Positions 1 to 12,677 of a stretch of DNA of 64,000 nt are shown here, piece after piece. Position numbers and translations under genes: made by a program. Origin of the DNA: Nemertoderma westbladi (lineage: Eukaryota > Xenacoelomorpha > Nemertodermatida > Nemertodermatidae). Within the stretch, counting starts at the first letter, position 1, and every line of letters starts with the position of its first letter. Below the pieces are notes generated by a model that saw only the letters and a list, made by a program, of their open reading frames with translations, had not been told where the DNA came from and did not search any database. The stretch covers positions 23,534 through 87,533 of the forward strand of contig JAUCBJ010004612.1 of the NCBI GenBank assembly GCA_032718475.1, written 5' to 3'.

Positions 1-3000
1 TATTGTTGATATTGTGATGGGGGAATGTCACCCTGCCCCCCCCCCCCCCCCACCGGTATGTTTGATACTGGGGTTGATGTTAATATATTGGGGCCCATGC
101 ACCTATCCGCAATAATTCCCCCCTCCCCTGGGTATATGTTATGTCCTTGCATGCTGTAGTCATACTGCTGTACTGGTACCGGTATAGGCCTATCAGCTTC
201 TGGCCTACCTGCCGGTATGTACTCCGCGACTTCCGGGTTTAATCCCGTTGTCCGCGCTATCCTATCACCTAAATTATTCCTGCCAGCATGGCCTATGGTA
301 TGTGCAGTAAGGCCTACAGTATGTTCCACAGTCTGTATGTGTCGCTCGGGATCGAAGTTTAATCTTCTCGAATAATCCTCCCCGCGGCTACCGTATTCTC
401 GGTCGGTAGCTATATCCCGCCGGGAAGTTTCTCTTCGACCCCCTCCACTGCTCTCGTCCTCGTGCCGGTACATTGCGTACCCCTCTATCGGCGCGCAGTG
501 CGCCTCGTCAGGTCGCGCCTCTCCAGGACGACGGCAATCTCCCGAAGTTCGACCCCACTGACTCTCCGTTCCCATCTCGACTATCGACGGCTCACTATCC
601 GTCCTCGCTCTCCTATCGTTCACGGCGATACTTCTCATACTATCTTCTCTTTTTCTCTTTTCAGTGCAGTGTTCCTGCTCGTGAGATCTCTCGTCGACCT
701 CCCAGTTAAACTCCACTGTTCTTTTTCCCTCTTCTGATCGGGCTCGACGCTTCGTCTGCCCTCTCGCGACGTCAACCTGCCTCTCTCTGCTCGATCGCAC
801 GCCGCGGGAGATACTCACAATCCCCCTATTACTCTCCGTCGCCGGGTGTTGCGGTTTACCTAGCTCGGCCCGCGCATTATCCGCAGACGTCTGTGGGACA
901 CTCTCTGCCCCCCCCCCTTCTCGCTACTAATCTCTCATGGTTGGGCTCCTGTAGCCCCCCCCCCCCCCCCCCCCACTCGCCACATATCACGCCGCTACCT
1001 CTTACTTCACTTCTACACCCCTCTCCAGTCGACACAATGTTTCTACTGTGGCTGGGTCTACTCACCCCCGCCTCTCTCTCTACTATTGCGTGGCCTACCA
1101 GGCCTACCTCGGGTTGGCTCAACTCCGCTACCTCCTGCCTACCTACCAACTACGTGGCCTACCAGGCCGCCGTCGGGTTGGCTTAACCCCGCCACTTCCT
1201 GCCTACTAACTACGTGGCCTACCAGGCCGCTGTCGGGTTGGCTTAACCCCACCACTTCCTGCCTACTAACTACGTGGCCTACCAGGCCCCCGTCTGGTTG
1301 GCTTAATCCCGCCACTTCCTGCCTACTAACTACATGGCCTACCAGGCCCCCATCTGCCAGGTTGTGTATGTCCGACACGTTCACATTAATAGCACCACTG
1401 TGATTGTCGCCAATTTGGCCCTCTAGTTCACCTAAATTATTTTGTGCACCAAAATTAGAAATGGAATTATTTTGTTCGTTCGAGATAAGATTATTTGAAT
1501 TATTTTGCGTGCTACATTATTTGAGTTATTTTGCGTAATTACGTTATTTGTATTATTATTTTGTAAATTCGAATTCGTATTATTATTTAAATTATTTGGA
1601 TTATTTGTATTTAAATTTAAGTTACTACTACTAGGTAGAATATTTCCTGGAATAAAGGTTTGGTTAGATTTATCCAATATGGTACTATTAATATTAACGT
1701 CGTCTACTGTATTATTATTATTACCCCCCCCCCCCGCCCGTACGGTCACACCAGTCTCGGGTCTGTAGTGCGGTCCCTGTAAGTGGGGTATTAATAAATG
1801 TATCCACGGCCCTTGGCTCCTCGAAAGCACCCGAGCCAGCGTCACTCTCTGACAACCCCAACTGCGCCAGTTCCAGTTTGCGCTTCTGTCTAGTTTGGTA
1901 TTGTATAAGCCCGCTAAGGCGAGTATGTAAATCATCCTGCACACGCTTCCCCTCTGCCGCTCTTTCCTTATTCTCTCGCGCGTTCTGCTCGGCCAGTTCC
2001 GCCTCTCTCCTAACTCTCTCCATTCGTCTCACCTCCCTCGCCACCTCACGCTCTCTACGTCCCGCCTCGCACTCTTTACGTTCACTTTCCTCTCTCACCT
2101 CACGCACTTCTTGTTCCTTCCTCCCTATTTCCTCGCACTCCCTAAAGCTTCTCGCGGCCTTCTCGGCTCTCTCTCCGGTCTCTCTAGCCAGTTCCGTTTC
2201 TTTCTCTAATAGCGCTCTCCCCTCCTCTAACTGTCTCTCTATATCTCTCTGGTCTTGCGCTATCAGATCGAGATGGTACACCGCATTTATTTCCCTCATC
2301 CGTCTTTCTTTTGCGGAGGATGTAGCAGACTTATCGGTTGTGACGGATTCCCTCCGCCTTCCTGTCCTACTAACTTTCCCCCGCCCCCCAGAACTTCCTC
2401 CGACCGACGAGACCGAATCTTCGGGGTTAACCTCGGATTCGCCCTCCTGCGGTCTCCTCCAACCCACTAATTTTACTCCCCGGGCATCGACTAAGTATGG
2501 CCCTATGTACACTACAGTAGGTTGCATACCCCTACACTCCCATAGATCGCACAGTTCGCTGGCGACCTCTCTCGCTCTCCCCTCGGCTAGTTCTCTCTGT
2601 CCAAAGCGCATTAGGTAGTTAAACTTTTCGTTCGACTCACCTAGTCGCCTTTTCAACTTCACCGATCTATCTTGGCCCCTCCTTTGGTCTCTTTGAGCAG
2701 TTTCCGGGTCGCGTTGTAGGCCCGTCGAAGTCGATCGCTGACCCCGACGTCCTCGTCGCCGACGTGTCCTCTATCTCTCCGGGTCCGGCGTCGTACCGTC
2801 GGCCCCACCATTGCTGTTCCGGTGGGCCGTTTGTCGTCCTCGGCCTGTGGCTGGCCGGCGACATCGGCACGTCGACCGCCGTCGTGTGTCGACTCGTCTC
2901 TCTCTCCTCCCGACTCGTCTCTCCTTTCTCTCGACTCGTCCTCTGGTTCCAGACGGCCCCCCTCATCCTGAATTGCTGGATCGCCCGTTGTGGATGGCTC

Positions 3001-3085
3001 CGGTGTCGTGGGCTGGTACCGTCTTGTCGCGGCCTAGATCGCCGTCCGGGGTCCGCGGCGGTGTCATCTCTCCTGTTCGACTCAT
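1..3085 (-). pseudogene. Gag-like polyprotein region of retroelement A, frameshifted and cut by the window start
   Basis: Seen: the minus strand is largely open from an ATG at 3085 to the window start, but in several frames. Segments are an Arg/Glu-rich N-terminus (about 3085-2667), a long Glu/Arg coiled coil (2662-1721), an Asn-rich linker (about 1720-1440), 20-residue repeats (1384-1085) and an Arg/Pro-rich stretch to position 1. Frame switches coincide with homopolymers (the C run near 1726-1735, an AT-rich Asn linker near 1520), so some may be assembly errors. The layout (long coiled coil, then a low-complexity linker) resembles the gag of copy C at 62536-64000, though I see no clear residue-level match. 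No capsid or zinc knuckle is visible before the window ends. An LTR-like block lies upstream at 4629-5400. Inference: gag of a BEL-related element. It could instead be another coiled-coil transposon protein. Confidence 0.5.
1085..1360 (-). repeat. 60-bp tandem repeat, about 4.5 units, in frame with the gag-like region
   Basis: The motif tacgtggcctaccagg recurs at 1151, 1211, 1271 and 1331, exactly 60 bp apart, with a degenerate unit before 1151. Sixty bp is 20 codons. On the minus strand each unit encodes the same 20-residue segment, with core GLVGHVVSRQEV followed by GLSQPD, so the array lengthens the protein without shifting frame. Confidence 0.85.
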
Positions 3086-3663
<578 letters not shown>

Positions 3664-3821
3664 GGGTGTAACCCCTGACCCTTATTGTGTGTGTGTGTGC
3701 TTTCTCCTTCCCACTTTGTTGGGGTGACACGAGGTTGATTGCTCACCCTCGTGTTCCCCAATATTGCTTAATGGCTCACTTTATGGGGTGGTTAGCGGAA
3801 TTAGATAAGCTAACAGGGTGC

Positions 3822-4628
3822 AAAATGTGGTGCTAGCACCAAATTTTGAAAACCATCAAATATATATCAATTGATTGTGTCACCTTGTTTCTTGCGTTAT
3901 ACGGGTTTGTGATGGTTCTGAATTCAATGGAATCAGTAAAAATTTCATAAGAGTTCTCAAACTTGTATTTTTCGCCGGTGGGTGAAAATTGTTGTGCCAG
4001 CACCAAATTTTGGAAAATATGCAAATTGATAAGAAGATAGTATCACCTTGTTTCTTGCGTTATACGGGTTTATGAGGGTCCTGAATCCGATGTAATCAAT
4101 AAAAACAGCACTGGACATCGCAAACTTGTACTTTTTGGTGATGGGTACGAAATTTGGTGCTAGCACCAAAATTTGCCAAATTACGTCGAAAAATACAAGT
4201 AGCAATGATCTGGCATATTAGAAATGTATTCCATTAGAATCAGCGCCCTCGAAAACCTGAAAATGTGAATTTATAGCATCGTATAAGTGAATTAAAAATT
4301 TTGTGTTCTAACTGAAAAGTGCTGGTTACTTGTTTTTCTCATTTTTTTCCTACGCAGAGAGGACTAAACAGCCATTTATAGTAATCATATCATTTTTTAA
4401 TATTTTCCAATCTATTTTGCACCCCAGAAAACCTGTATTGAAAAATAATTAGCCGAAAATGTAACTTTCAAATTTGGTGAAAATTGTGCACTACTTGTAA
4501 TTTTGGTGCTGCAATATAACCACTCCAGTACATTTTTTCGAAAATTTTTTTTTTTGGTCGGATCCAGACAAGTGATACCTGCGGACAAACAAAAAATCAG
4601 ACGTTTTCGTAAATATTTGTAGATTTTA
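3822..4628 (-). mobile_element. Truncated copy of the TTAA (piggyBac-type) MITE family
   Basis: It is homologous, in reverse orientation, to the complete elements at 24032-25575 and 26730-28288. It contains the palindromic ggtgctagcacc and ggtgctggcaca unit starts and the subterminal stretch ending in gtagattttaga. It lacks both ends (no ccctatta or taataggg) and joins gaatgctttatt of the LTR block directly at 4629. Short ORFs inside it are not genes. Confidence 0.9.
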
Positions 4629-5400
4629 GAGAATGCTTTATTAACCTTCACACTACTTCACACTAATATTCACACTAAGGCACACTGATTTGCCGACTGT
4701 CACTGATTTTGATCATATATAAGGAGGATTGCAACTCACGTACGTTGGGATTATGAAATAGCATTTAATTCACACAAACCACTATAAATTGAGCCACAAT
4801 TGCTACTGATACACCCTTCTGCTTACCTCAGTAATTAAGAAACTAAACGGGGATTTTACGATTATTCATCAGTATTCTCCAAATATAACATCCATTAATA
4901 TAAACAGCAATTAACAACAGTATAAAACAGTATATTAGAAAGCATTGCGGTGAAAAGAGTATGTGTTATGTTCGTGTCGTGCAATATGGTATGTGTTTCG
5001 ATGTATGTTAATAGATTTGCGTTCCTATAATTCTAGCCTCTGATGTTAGGGTAAAGTCTGAAAGTCAGAACATCTGAATGAATCCTGAATGAAGTATGGA
5101 TTCTCGGAAAACTGCCGAATTGTGTCATCTCCCATAGACCGCTGTAAACAGAGAAAGGGAGATCGCTCTGATTGGCTAAAAATATATGTCAACAAAGAAC
5201 ATTCTCACACAAAGGAACAGCTTGTAGATTTCGTCATTCCAACTCTTGGTTTTTTGACAGACCCGTAGTTGTACAATTATAAGCCCTTTAGAGTATTTAG
5301 CACATTGCGCAAAATGACTTATTTTGTCCGCAAAAGCTTTTACACCGCTCCCAGAAAATGGGATTTGAGTCTATAAAATATACATAAAATCACAGTTTCT
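4629..5400 (-). repeat. LTR U3-like block, copy 1, with TATA box and AATAAA
   Basis: Homologous to 51262-51765 (same strand) and to 59307-60145 (opposite strand). Read on the minus strand it holds an upstream region, then ccttatatatgatc (4713-4726), then repeats of cagtgtg/tagtgtga, then AATAAAGC (around 4636-4643). Promoter followed by a polyadenylation signal at the edge of a retroelement is what an LTR U3/R looks like. In copies B and C the equivalent block sits directly upstream of the leader and gag. Here the leader side is replaced by the MITE fragment. Confidence 0.6.
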
Positions 5401-5422
5401 AATATAAAAATACTCTAAACTA

Positions 5423-6271
5423 TCAGTCCTTCTTCCGCGAACGACATTTAAGAAGTTTCTTAAGGCTTGTGAGAGTCCTTTTCTCCTTGGGGCGAGCCAC
5501 TTTACTAGGATGGCTATAACTCCTGGGGGAAGGGTGCAATACAATTGTATCGGAAGGGTTTGGATTATGGTTGGTGTATCCGCCGGTCGGGGTACCCAGT
5601 TGATCGATATTGATATCGGTGGATCGGGATTGGACTACCTTTAGGGTTTGTTTCAGGACGGCAGCTCGTACTGGTCCTCGATGGGTTGTCTGTACGATAG
5701 TGGTAGGTTGACCATATGTAGTGAGAAATTTTCTCGGTTTAATCGTCTTTTCTAATTCGCCTTCCCTGGCTTTGTATTCATATGGTCGTTTATGAACTTC
5801 TTGTAACTTGGGATGTACGTTTATGAATAATTCACCGTATTCAGGATCTTGGCGGATAAAGTTAATCAGGTTATAAGAAGCCAAGTTATTGGGATTGATA
5901 TTTCTCAGATATTTCCGAATGTATTTGGTTGAAACACTCTCAACAACACGTTTAATCAGTTCGTAACTGGGAGTGCGAGATTTTTGTACAACTGAGGAAA
6001 AGAGATATGGGTGAAACGCATAAACTCCTTCATATGCACGTCCTGGATAGTATCGGTGGCGTGATTCGCAATGGAGATCCGCACTAGCTTCCCAGGATCT
6101 GATATAGCATAATGCAACTATTTCGTCCACACTTTCTAGGTCTCGGTTGAAAGGGCAATCAAAACTAGCGTGTCCTTTGAATTGGCAGTGGTGACATTGA
6201 GTCATAAATTGAGGACAAACAGCAAAAATACGCTGATCGTTGAGTCGACAATAAGCACAATAAATTTCCAT
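5423..6271 (-). CDS. Zinc-knuckle protein of unknown family (282 aa, 5' end uncertain)
   Basis: Seen: a CCHC knuckle (CHHC, then GHASFDC, near residues 26-36) follows CAYC and AVC cysteines. The reading frame stays open upstream of the first Met for about 140 bp and includes a further knuckle (CRLC, H, then C), so the true N-terminus may be upstream or spliced. The C-terminal half is basic and Ser/Thr/Pro-rich, ending in a Lys/Arg cluster. The stop lies about 25 bp from the LTR-like block. CCHC knuckles usually bind RNA or single-stranded DNA. I do not recognise the family. It could be a retroelement nucleocapsid or accessory protein, or a host exon. Confidence 0.45.
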   Translation of the reverse strand: MEIYCAYCRLNDQRIFAVCPQFMTQCHHCQFKGHASFDCPFNRDLESVDEIVALCYIRSWEASADLHCESRHRYYPGRAYEGVYAFHPYLFSSVVQKSRTPSYELIKRVVESVSTKYIRKYLRNINPNNLASYNLINFIRQDPEYGELFINVHPKLQEVHKRPYEYKAREGELEKTIKPRKFLTTYGQPTTIVQTTHRGPVRAAVLKQTLKVVQSRSTDINIDQLGTPTGGYTNHNPNPSDTIVLHPSPRSYSHPSKVARPKEKRTLTSLKKLLKCRSRKKD

Positions 6272-7879
6272 AGGAGGTTGGTCTTTAAAGTAGGAGCAGC
6301 GTTTGTTGCAGTCTAAAGAAGTAAAGTGGTCACGTGATGCACATAATCGACAATGTTTCCTAGAAATATAATTGGCATGCCGATAATCATATGCCGTGAG
6401 ACATTGTGGACCTTGATATCATTCCAACACAATCATTATCACTACTCCTGGGCGTTGTGGGTTGAATTTCTTCAGATTCTAAGCAAATTGGTTCTTCTTC
6501 AACTTACACAGCTTCGACGGATGTAGCCATTTTCTCTAGGGAACCCACCGTTTGAACTTCCACAATAGTCGCGAAATTAAAAGCAATGGTAAAGTAACAA
6601 CTCCTGCCTGAGCTGCTGCAGCAGCTAGCTGTGTAGTAATGGTTGAGATAAGGGCTGCCTGAGATAGAATTCCATGAAGGCAGAAGTTCTTGACTACACC
6701 CCTTCTGCTGCTGGCTGCTGGCTGAGTCTACACATCCTTTATCAGCTCTCAGGGATAGACAGAAAATAGTTGAGTTGTCAATAAACAAAATAAATTATAC
6801 CACTGCAGTAGGATTATATTATTATTCCACGAATCATTGGGCTGATTATTTTGTGTAGGATATATGTAGAATGTTCTTAAAAATAATATTCTTATTTTTT
6901 TTATTACATAGGATTAGCATCATTTTTTAGCTGAAGCATTAATAGTGCAAATTAATTTAATTATATTTTAATACCATTACTACATTGGCATAAGATAAGT
7001 TTTAACAATTCTTACAAATATTTTAAAACTCAATAGTGGTGCGAGCATAAAACTCAAATCACACAAATTTAAAAGAACCGGGTGTGTTGTCATAATATCT
7101 ATCTCCATAGGTTATTCTGCTGGACTGGGTCTGGGTGCGGCTTTGCTTTTGGGACGGGGTGCTGATTGAAAGGGGGGTTGAAGGGGGGAACTGTCCCTTT
7201 TCACTTTGACTGATTTGCGGTTTTGTTGAATTTCTTGGATATAGTTGTTGTGATGCTAAAATTTAATTTGTCTTTGATAATGTATTATTTTGTTTCATAT
7301 TGTTTAGACCTTCAATTTTCATAATATTAGTTGAGTTTTTGTTTATACATTTGCTCTATAATATATTATTATTATTATTTTTTTTTTCTTCTCCAGTCCA
7401 TATATATTAACCAAATTAAATTCAAATTCGCATCGACAGATAAAAAATTTTTACACAACAAGCAATCAGCAAGCAATTACACAAAAAGTAATACGAAACG
7501 GATAATTGACAAGTTAATGGATAGCCTAGTATGTAAACGTGGTAACATAATCTTATCGCCATATACGAGGCTTTTGGTACCGGTATGACTTTTTTCAATA
7601 TTTTACCCTGTGGATAAATACACTTAACCTACAGCAGCGCCTTATGCATATGACAAAAAAAAACCAGAACATCATAGGTTCTTATTAGCTACCGTATTGA
7701 ATGCTTAAGTAGCGAAGGTGAGATAAACATAATGACGGAAAATAATTCACCATATAATATAATATAATGCACTATTATTGGGACTCGGAATCCCACAGAA
7801 CAGGATAGAAAAACCAGAAAAAAAGAAAAAAAACATCACTATTACAAATCGAAACATACTAGCAATAGATTTGATGATT
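6272..7879. other. Mostly non-coding, AT-rich
   Basis: No credible ORF with family features. A short open stretch on the minus strand (about 7110-7250) is basic and proline-rich, and a poly-T/ATT tract lies at about 7365-7390. Nothing here could be assigned. The 3' end of the LINE (minus strand) should lie just below 7880, but no clear poly(A) tail or target duplication was found. Confidence 0.4.
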
Positions 7880-10800
7880 TTAACTTAAAAAGTAATCATT
7901 GATTAGCTTCCATTTTTGCTCAAAAATGTAAATTTTTGATTCCTGAACTGCGATGTAGTTTTCATAAAGGAAATTTTTTCGAACATGATGTAGAAAAACA
8001 GATATTTGTAGAGCCGGAGTATTTAGGAATTTTTCGCAATAAATATAGTATCTTAGTAACTGTAGGAGGCAATTAATGATTGGCGGCACTTTTGTGTGGT
8101 ACCCAAACAACATTGAAAGCTTTGTAAGAATTAATGACTGTTTTGTGTTTTTTAACCACCACAATTTAAATTCATCAATTAATTTTTTCACAGTTTCACA
8201 CTCCCAGAAAAGATGTAAATAAGTTTCCTCGAGTGTTTTACAAAAAGAACAAAGGTTTGATGATGAAATGCCTATTTTAAATAGCAACGTATTTGTGGGT
8301 AACCTACTGTGCAGTAACTTGAATTGAAAGGACCACATTTTCACTTCACGTGAATTTGTTTTGGCCATTTGATAAAATTTGTTCCACAAAATTTTATCTA
8401 CATCAGTGTGTAACTCTAAGCACCATTTTTGACTTGCTACTGTGTTTGTTTCACCAATTTGATCTATAAATAATTTGTATGCCGTATTTGTTGATCGTCG
8501 ACCTTTGTTAATTATGTTCATAGAGAGTGGCGCAGAAGCTCCAAGTACCTGTTTTTTGAGCGCAGTCCTTAACTGAGTATTAATGGCGTCCACTACACTC
8601 ATGTAGAAAAAATGGTCTTTTTTGGAAACATTGAATTTTTCTTGTAATTCATTAAAGGAAAGAAATCTGTTTTGTAGGAGGTTTCTGATGTTATGGATAA
8701 AAAAAATACCTTTATTAATCCATTGTTGATGAAAAAGTGGTTTACTATCAATTTTAATATTGGAGTTTAACCATATAGTTTGATAGTTAACAAAATCATC
8801 ATTGTTAATGCCGTTTCTGACTGCATAATTTATTCGGCACCAGACAGTTAAGACGTTGCACCAGAAATTACCTTTACACACCTTGATATTTTTTATATCA
8901 TCTGGAAGTAAATTTACAAACCATTTTAAATTTTTGGCGACACTATCCCAGAGTTGCGTGCAGGCGAGTGTTTTCCACACCGAATGACTATTTTCTATGA
9001 GTTTTTGAACCATTTAACTTTTTGACTTTCTATGAAGGTACTTAAGTCGGGGATTTGTGCACCGCCAACTTCATATAAGTTAATCATTACTGCTTTTTTA
9101 AGTTTTGGCGGTTTTCCAGCCCAGATGAATTTGTCTAATAGGTCTGAGATATTTTTTTGCATGTTCACTGATGGGTTTTCAAGACATGCAAATAAATATG
9201 TAAATTTTGAGAGCACCAAAGTTTTTGCGATGCATATCCGACCCAATAAAGAGAGTTTATGGCGTGACCAAATTTCTACTATTTTTTTTGCCTTTTCCAA
9301 GGCGTCAGGAAAATTTAAGCATTCAATGGAGGAAATATTTGTTGAAAGTAGAATCCCGAGGATTTTGAAAGGCTCTCCAGGAATTAACCACTTGAGCCTT
9401 AGCTGTGGACAGATCTTGCCGGCTCTGTTTTTCATGGAGCCAATCCAAGTTACCTCTGTTTTGGATTTGTTTAGCTTTAAGCCAGAAATATTTCCGAAAC
9501 CACATACTGTGAAATTATATTATTGCTGTTCCCCATTTGCAGTCCTTTAATTTCATGTGTATTCCTAACTACCCCAGCAAGTATTTCAACAGCTAATACA
9601 AACAAATATGCCGATAACGGACATCCTTGACGAACACCTCTTGAAGCAACAAAAGATTTTGATAAATAACCGTTATTTTGAATCACTAACTTAAAATTGT
9701 TGTTATAAAAAATGCCAAACCAAGTGAGAAAAGAGTCTGGAAAATTGAAATGTTTCAATGCCTGTTCCAAGAAATCCCATTCTACAGAATCAAATGCTTT
9801 TTGAAAATCGGCCATCACAACTAGGCCGGATTCCATTGTGTCGATTATGCGTCTTATATTTTCGCCAATGTAACGGCCTTTTACAGAACCCGTTTGGTCT
9901 GAATTTATTATCGCTACCAAGACGGTTTTCATTCGAGAGGCTAGGGCTTTGCTCAAGATTTTATAGTCGGTATTTAGTAGAGTGATCGGTCTGCGATTTT
10001 CTATTAGAGATGGTATTTTGTCCTTTTTTGGGAAAAGGGACATGATACCTTGACGCTGTGATACTGATAGAGATTGTTCTTCAAACGAGAAAAGGAAACT
10101 TTCATATACATATTTTTTTTATGTCTGTCCAAAAAAATTTATAAAATTCTGTAGGGAACCCGTCACCACCGGGACTTTTCCCATTTGACATTTCCTTTAA
10201 GGCAGTCAAACATTCGAGCTCTGATATATTTTTGTCTAGAATTTTTTGGACATTTCATCAAGTTTTGGTAAGTTGGCACATTTTGTGAAAAATGCTGACG
10301 ATTGTTCATCTCTGAGGATCGGACAATGATTAAATTTTTTAGACTGGTATAAATCACTATAAAATTGTACTGCTTCATTGAGAATTTCCTTGTCAGATGT
10401 TACACTTTCACCCCTTTTCGTTTTAAGTCTATGAATAGTATTATTTTTTGATTTACTTTTTTCTAAATTGAGAAAAAATTTTTCTCCAGCATTATAATTT
10501 TGTAATTTTGCCCGAAACATTGAGGCTTGGGCCTCGTTTTCTTCTAATTTAATAAGGTTATTTTGAGCATTTTGATATGATTGCATTTCGCTGTTTGAAA
10601 GAAATTTTTCTCTTCTGTGAAAATTTTCGATCTCAATTTCTAACCTATTTCGTTTTTTTGTGCTTTTCCTTATTTTTGTTAATGCCATAGCTTATAGCCT
10701 TTGTTCGAACATTTAACTTTATCATTTCCCACATTAAATGTGGGTTTATATTATCTTTATATTCGGTCACTGTATCCGAGATGGTTGTTTTGACAAGGCA

Positions 10801-11169
10801 TATGTAATCTTCATCAGTTAGTAAAGAATTATTGTGTTTCCAGAACCCGGGTCCCTTTTTCCTGTTTGTCCAGTTATTTGGTATTTCGAATTGTAAAAAA
10901 ACCGCCGAATGGTCACTGTAAAATCCGGATACTGATCCGCATTTACTAGTGACAGATGCAATCGAACTTGAAACGAGAAAAAAATCTTTTCGTGTACGTA
11001 CCCATCCTTGGAATACTTTTTGTCTATGTGAAAAGGAAATACCATTTGGGTGCAGTGACCGATATATATCGATTAAATTAATATTTTCCATAGTTTCTAA
11101 GACCTCACAACGTACTTTTTCATTTGTCTTTGGAGCTCCACCGAATTTGTCCTTGGTGGGATAAATATT
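7880..11169 (-). pseudogene. LINE ORF2: end of endonuclease, reverse transcriptase, C-terminal zinc region
   Basis: Segments in order on the minus strand: the endonuclease end with YSDHSAVF (about 11091-10645), a linker, the RT entry motif (GKSPGGDGFPTEFYKFFW) in another frame near 10240-10110, RT with NRRPITLLNTDYK, ADFQKAFDSVEW and RGVRQGCPLSAYLFVLAVE (10043-9477), then the thumb (9435-8995) and a C-terminal region with CSFCKTLEETYLHLFWEC (9013-7880). The reading frame shifts near 10680, 10240 and 10050. After SQY (about 9515) the sequence jumps straight to GLKLNKSKTEV, so the YADD catalytic box and its surroundings are missing. The protein once reverse-transcribed its own RNA at nicked target DNA. 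This copy cannot. Confidence 0.85.
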
Positions 11170-12604
11170 TCTCCATTTGACGCAACACCGCCGCGGCCGC
11201 TATGAGGGAGGTGAATACCGCGGCCGCTCCTAAAGCCGCAGGCCATCGCTAACTATATAGGTTAACTTGGGATTCTGGGGGACTTTTCGATGAAGGTACT
11301 GACCAAATTTTTTTATTTTCTCACCAGGGGAGCGGCTCGGAATTCTAAGATATTAGCAACTCTAACATTATTAAATCTAACCCTTCGACGGACACGGCGG
11401 ACAAAAAACCGTCATTTTTTCGTCAATTTTAAAATTTTTTGAAAGGCGCTCTACAGTGGCTCGAAAAAACCCTAGGTTATTGCTTAGCCGACGCCGGGAT
11501 ACGATAGAAGGGATTAATTAGTGAATTCGTTTTTTTTTTCAAAAAAGATTACCACGCCTTTTTTCCGAAAATGTCCGTCAAATTTGAAAAAACGGACAAA
11601 ATGACTTTGCGGGATCCGCTATAACTCGGCTAATATTAATCGTACGGGGACAAAAGTAACGCGGTTGGAAAGGGGAAGAGTGGTACTACCTTCGTATCGA
11701 ATGGGGGTAAGATATTTATTAAAATTTCGGGTGGAAAAAGGGGCTGTAAATTTGTACGTTTTTGTCCGTCTTTTTTGGAAAACTTATTTCCGAAAAGTTT
11801 AATTCGACAACGCAGGTAGGAATCCACTAATTCTTTTATGAAACTCGTAGAAGACCATTGGGGCTACGTTCCTATCGAATGGGGGTACAAAAAATATGTC
11901 GGTAATAGGGGCCAAAAAGGGCCAGAATTTGTAAAGTAGTTTTTATCGAATAATTTTTTATTTTTAACTTTAGTTGGTTAAGGTACATTCTATACAATCA
12001 ATATCCATACGGGGAATTCAAATATGCTATTGGTTTTGCTCCAAGGATGATATTAAAAAAATGAGGGCCAAAATTATAATTTCGCGCTTCAAACTTGCTT
12101 CGCGGGAAATCGTCTAGCTCGAAAACTACTTAACTTACGGGAGATTTGTTTACACAGACTTATAGTGCGTTAAATTATCTATCTAACAGCGTTAATCACA
12201 GCGCCGGAGGTATTATAAAACTGGAGCGGCAGGCGATCGTGTGAAATATAATATTTATAAAAAGGGACGAAAATTTTTTTTTTTTAACAAATCGCTATTC
12301 CATTATAATTTAGCGTATTGCGCCATAAGTACCTGTAAAAAGTATCAAATTAACTCCGCTATCTTTTATCTTAACATATATAATTAAAATTACGAATTTT
12401 AAGGGTCGAAAAATATCGCGTTATTTTGGCCCTTTTTTTTAATTTTTTTGGGGCCAAAAATAACCCCTTCTCAAAAGATTAAGAAAAAAATTACGGCAAA
12501 GAATATACCAATTTTATTGAATTTGGACCACCAGAACCGAAGTTAGAGCGATTTTAGTGAAAAAATAAAAATAATTTTTTTTGAAAAAAAATTAAGAATG
12601 GTCA

Positions 12605-12677
12605 GGTCAATATTGGATTTCGAACCCGCGAACTTAGGTTTCATTAACGTGATTGATAACCACTAGACTATGTGACC
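12605..12677 (-). other. Degenerate tRNA-like sequence (Pol III A and B box)
   Basis: Read on the minus strand, 73 nt begin GGTCACA and end TGACC. They contain tagtctagtggttatc (an A-box-like D arm, as in Val/Asp/Glu tRNAs) and gggttcgaaatcc (a B-box-like T arm) at tRNA spacing. The outer five base pairs form, but the D and T stems are mismatched and no good anticodon stem forms. It is therefore more likely a tRNA-derived SINE head or a pseudo-tRNA than a working tRNA gene. Confidence 0.35.

Noticed and set aside
1878-2618. Plus-strand 246-aa Ser/Leu-rich ORF
   Set aside because: Antisense shadow of the Glu/Arg coiled coil on the minus strand; composition is what reverse Glu/Arg codons give.
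9032-9550. Plus-strand 172-aa ORF
   Set aside because: Antisense of LINE ORF2, with no domain of its own.
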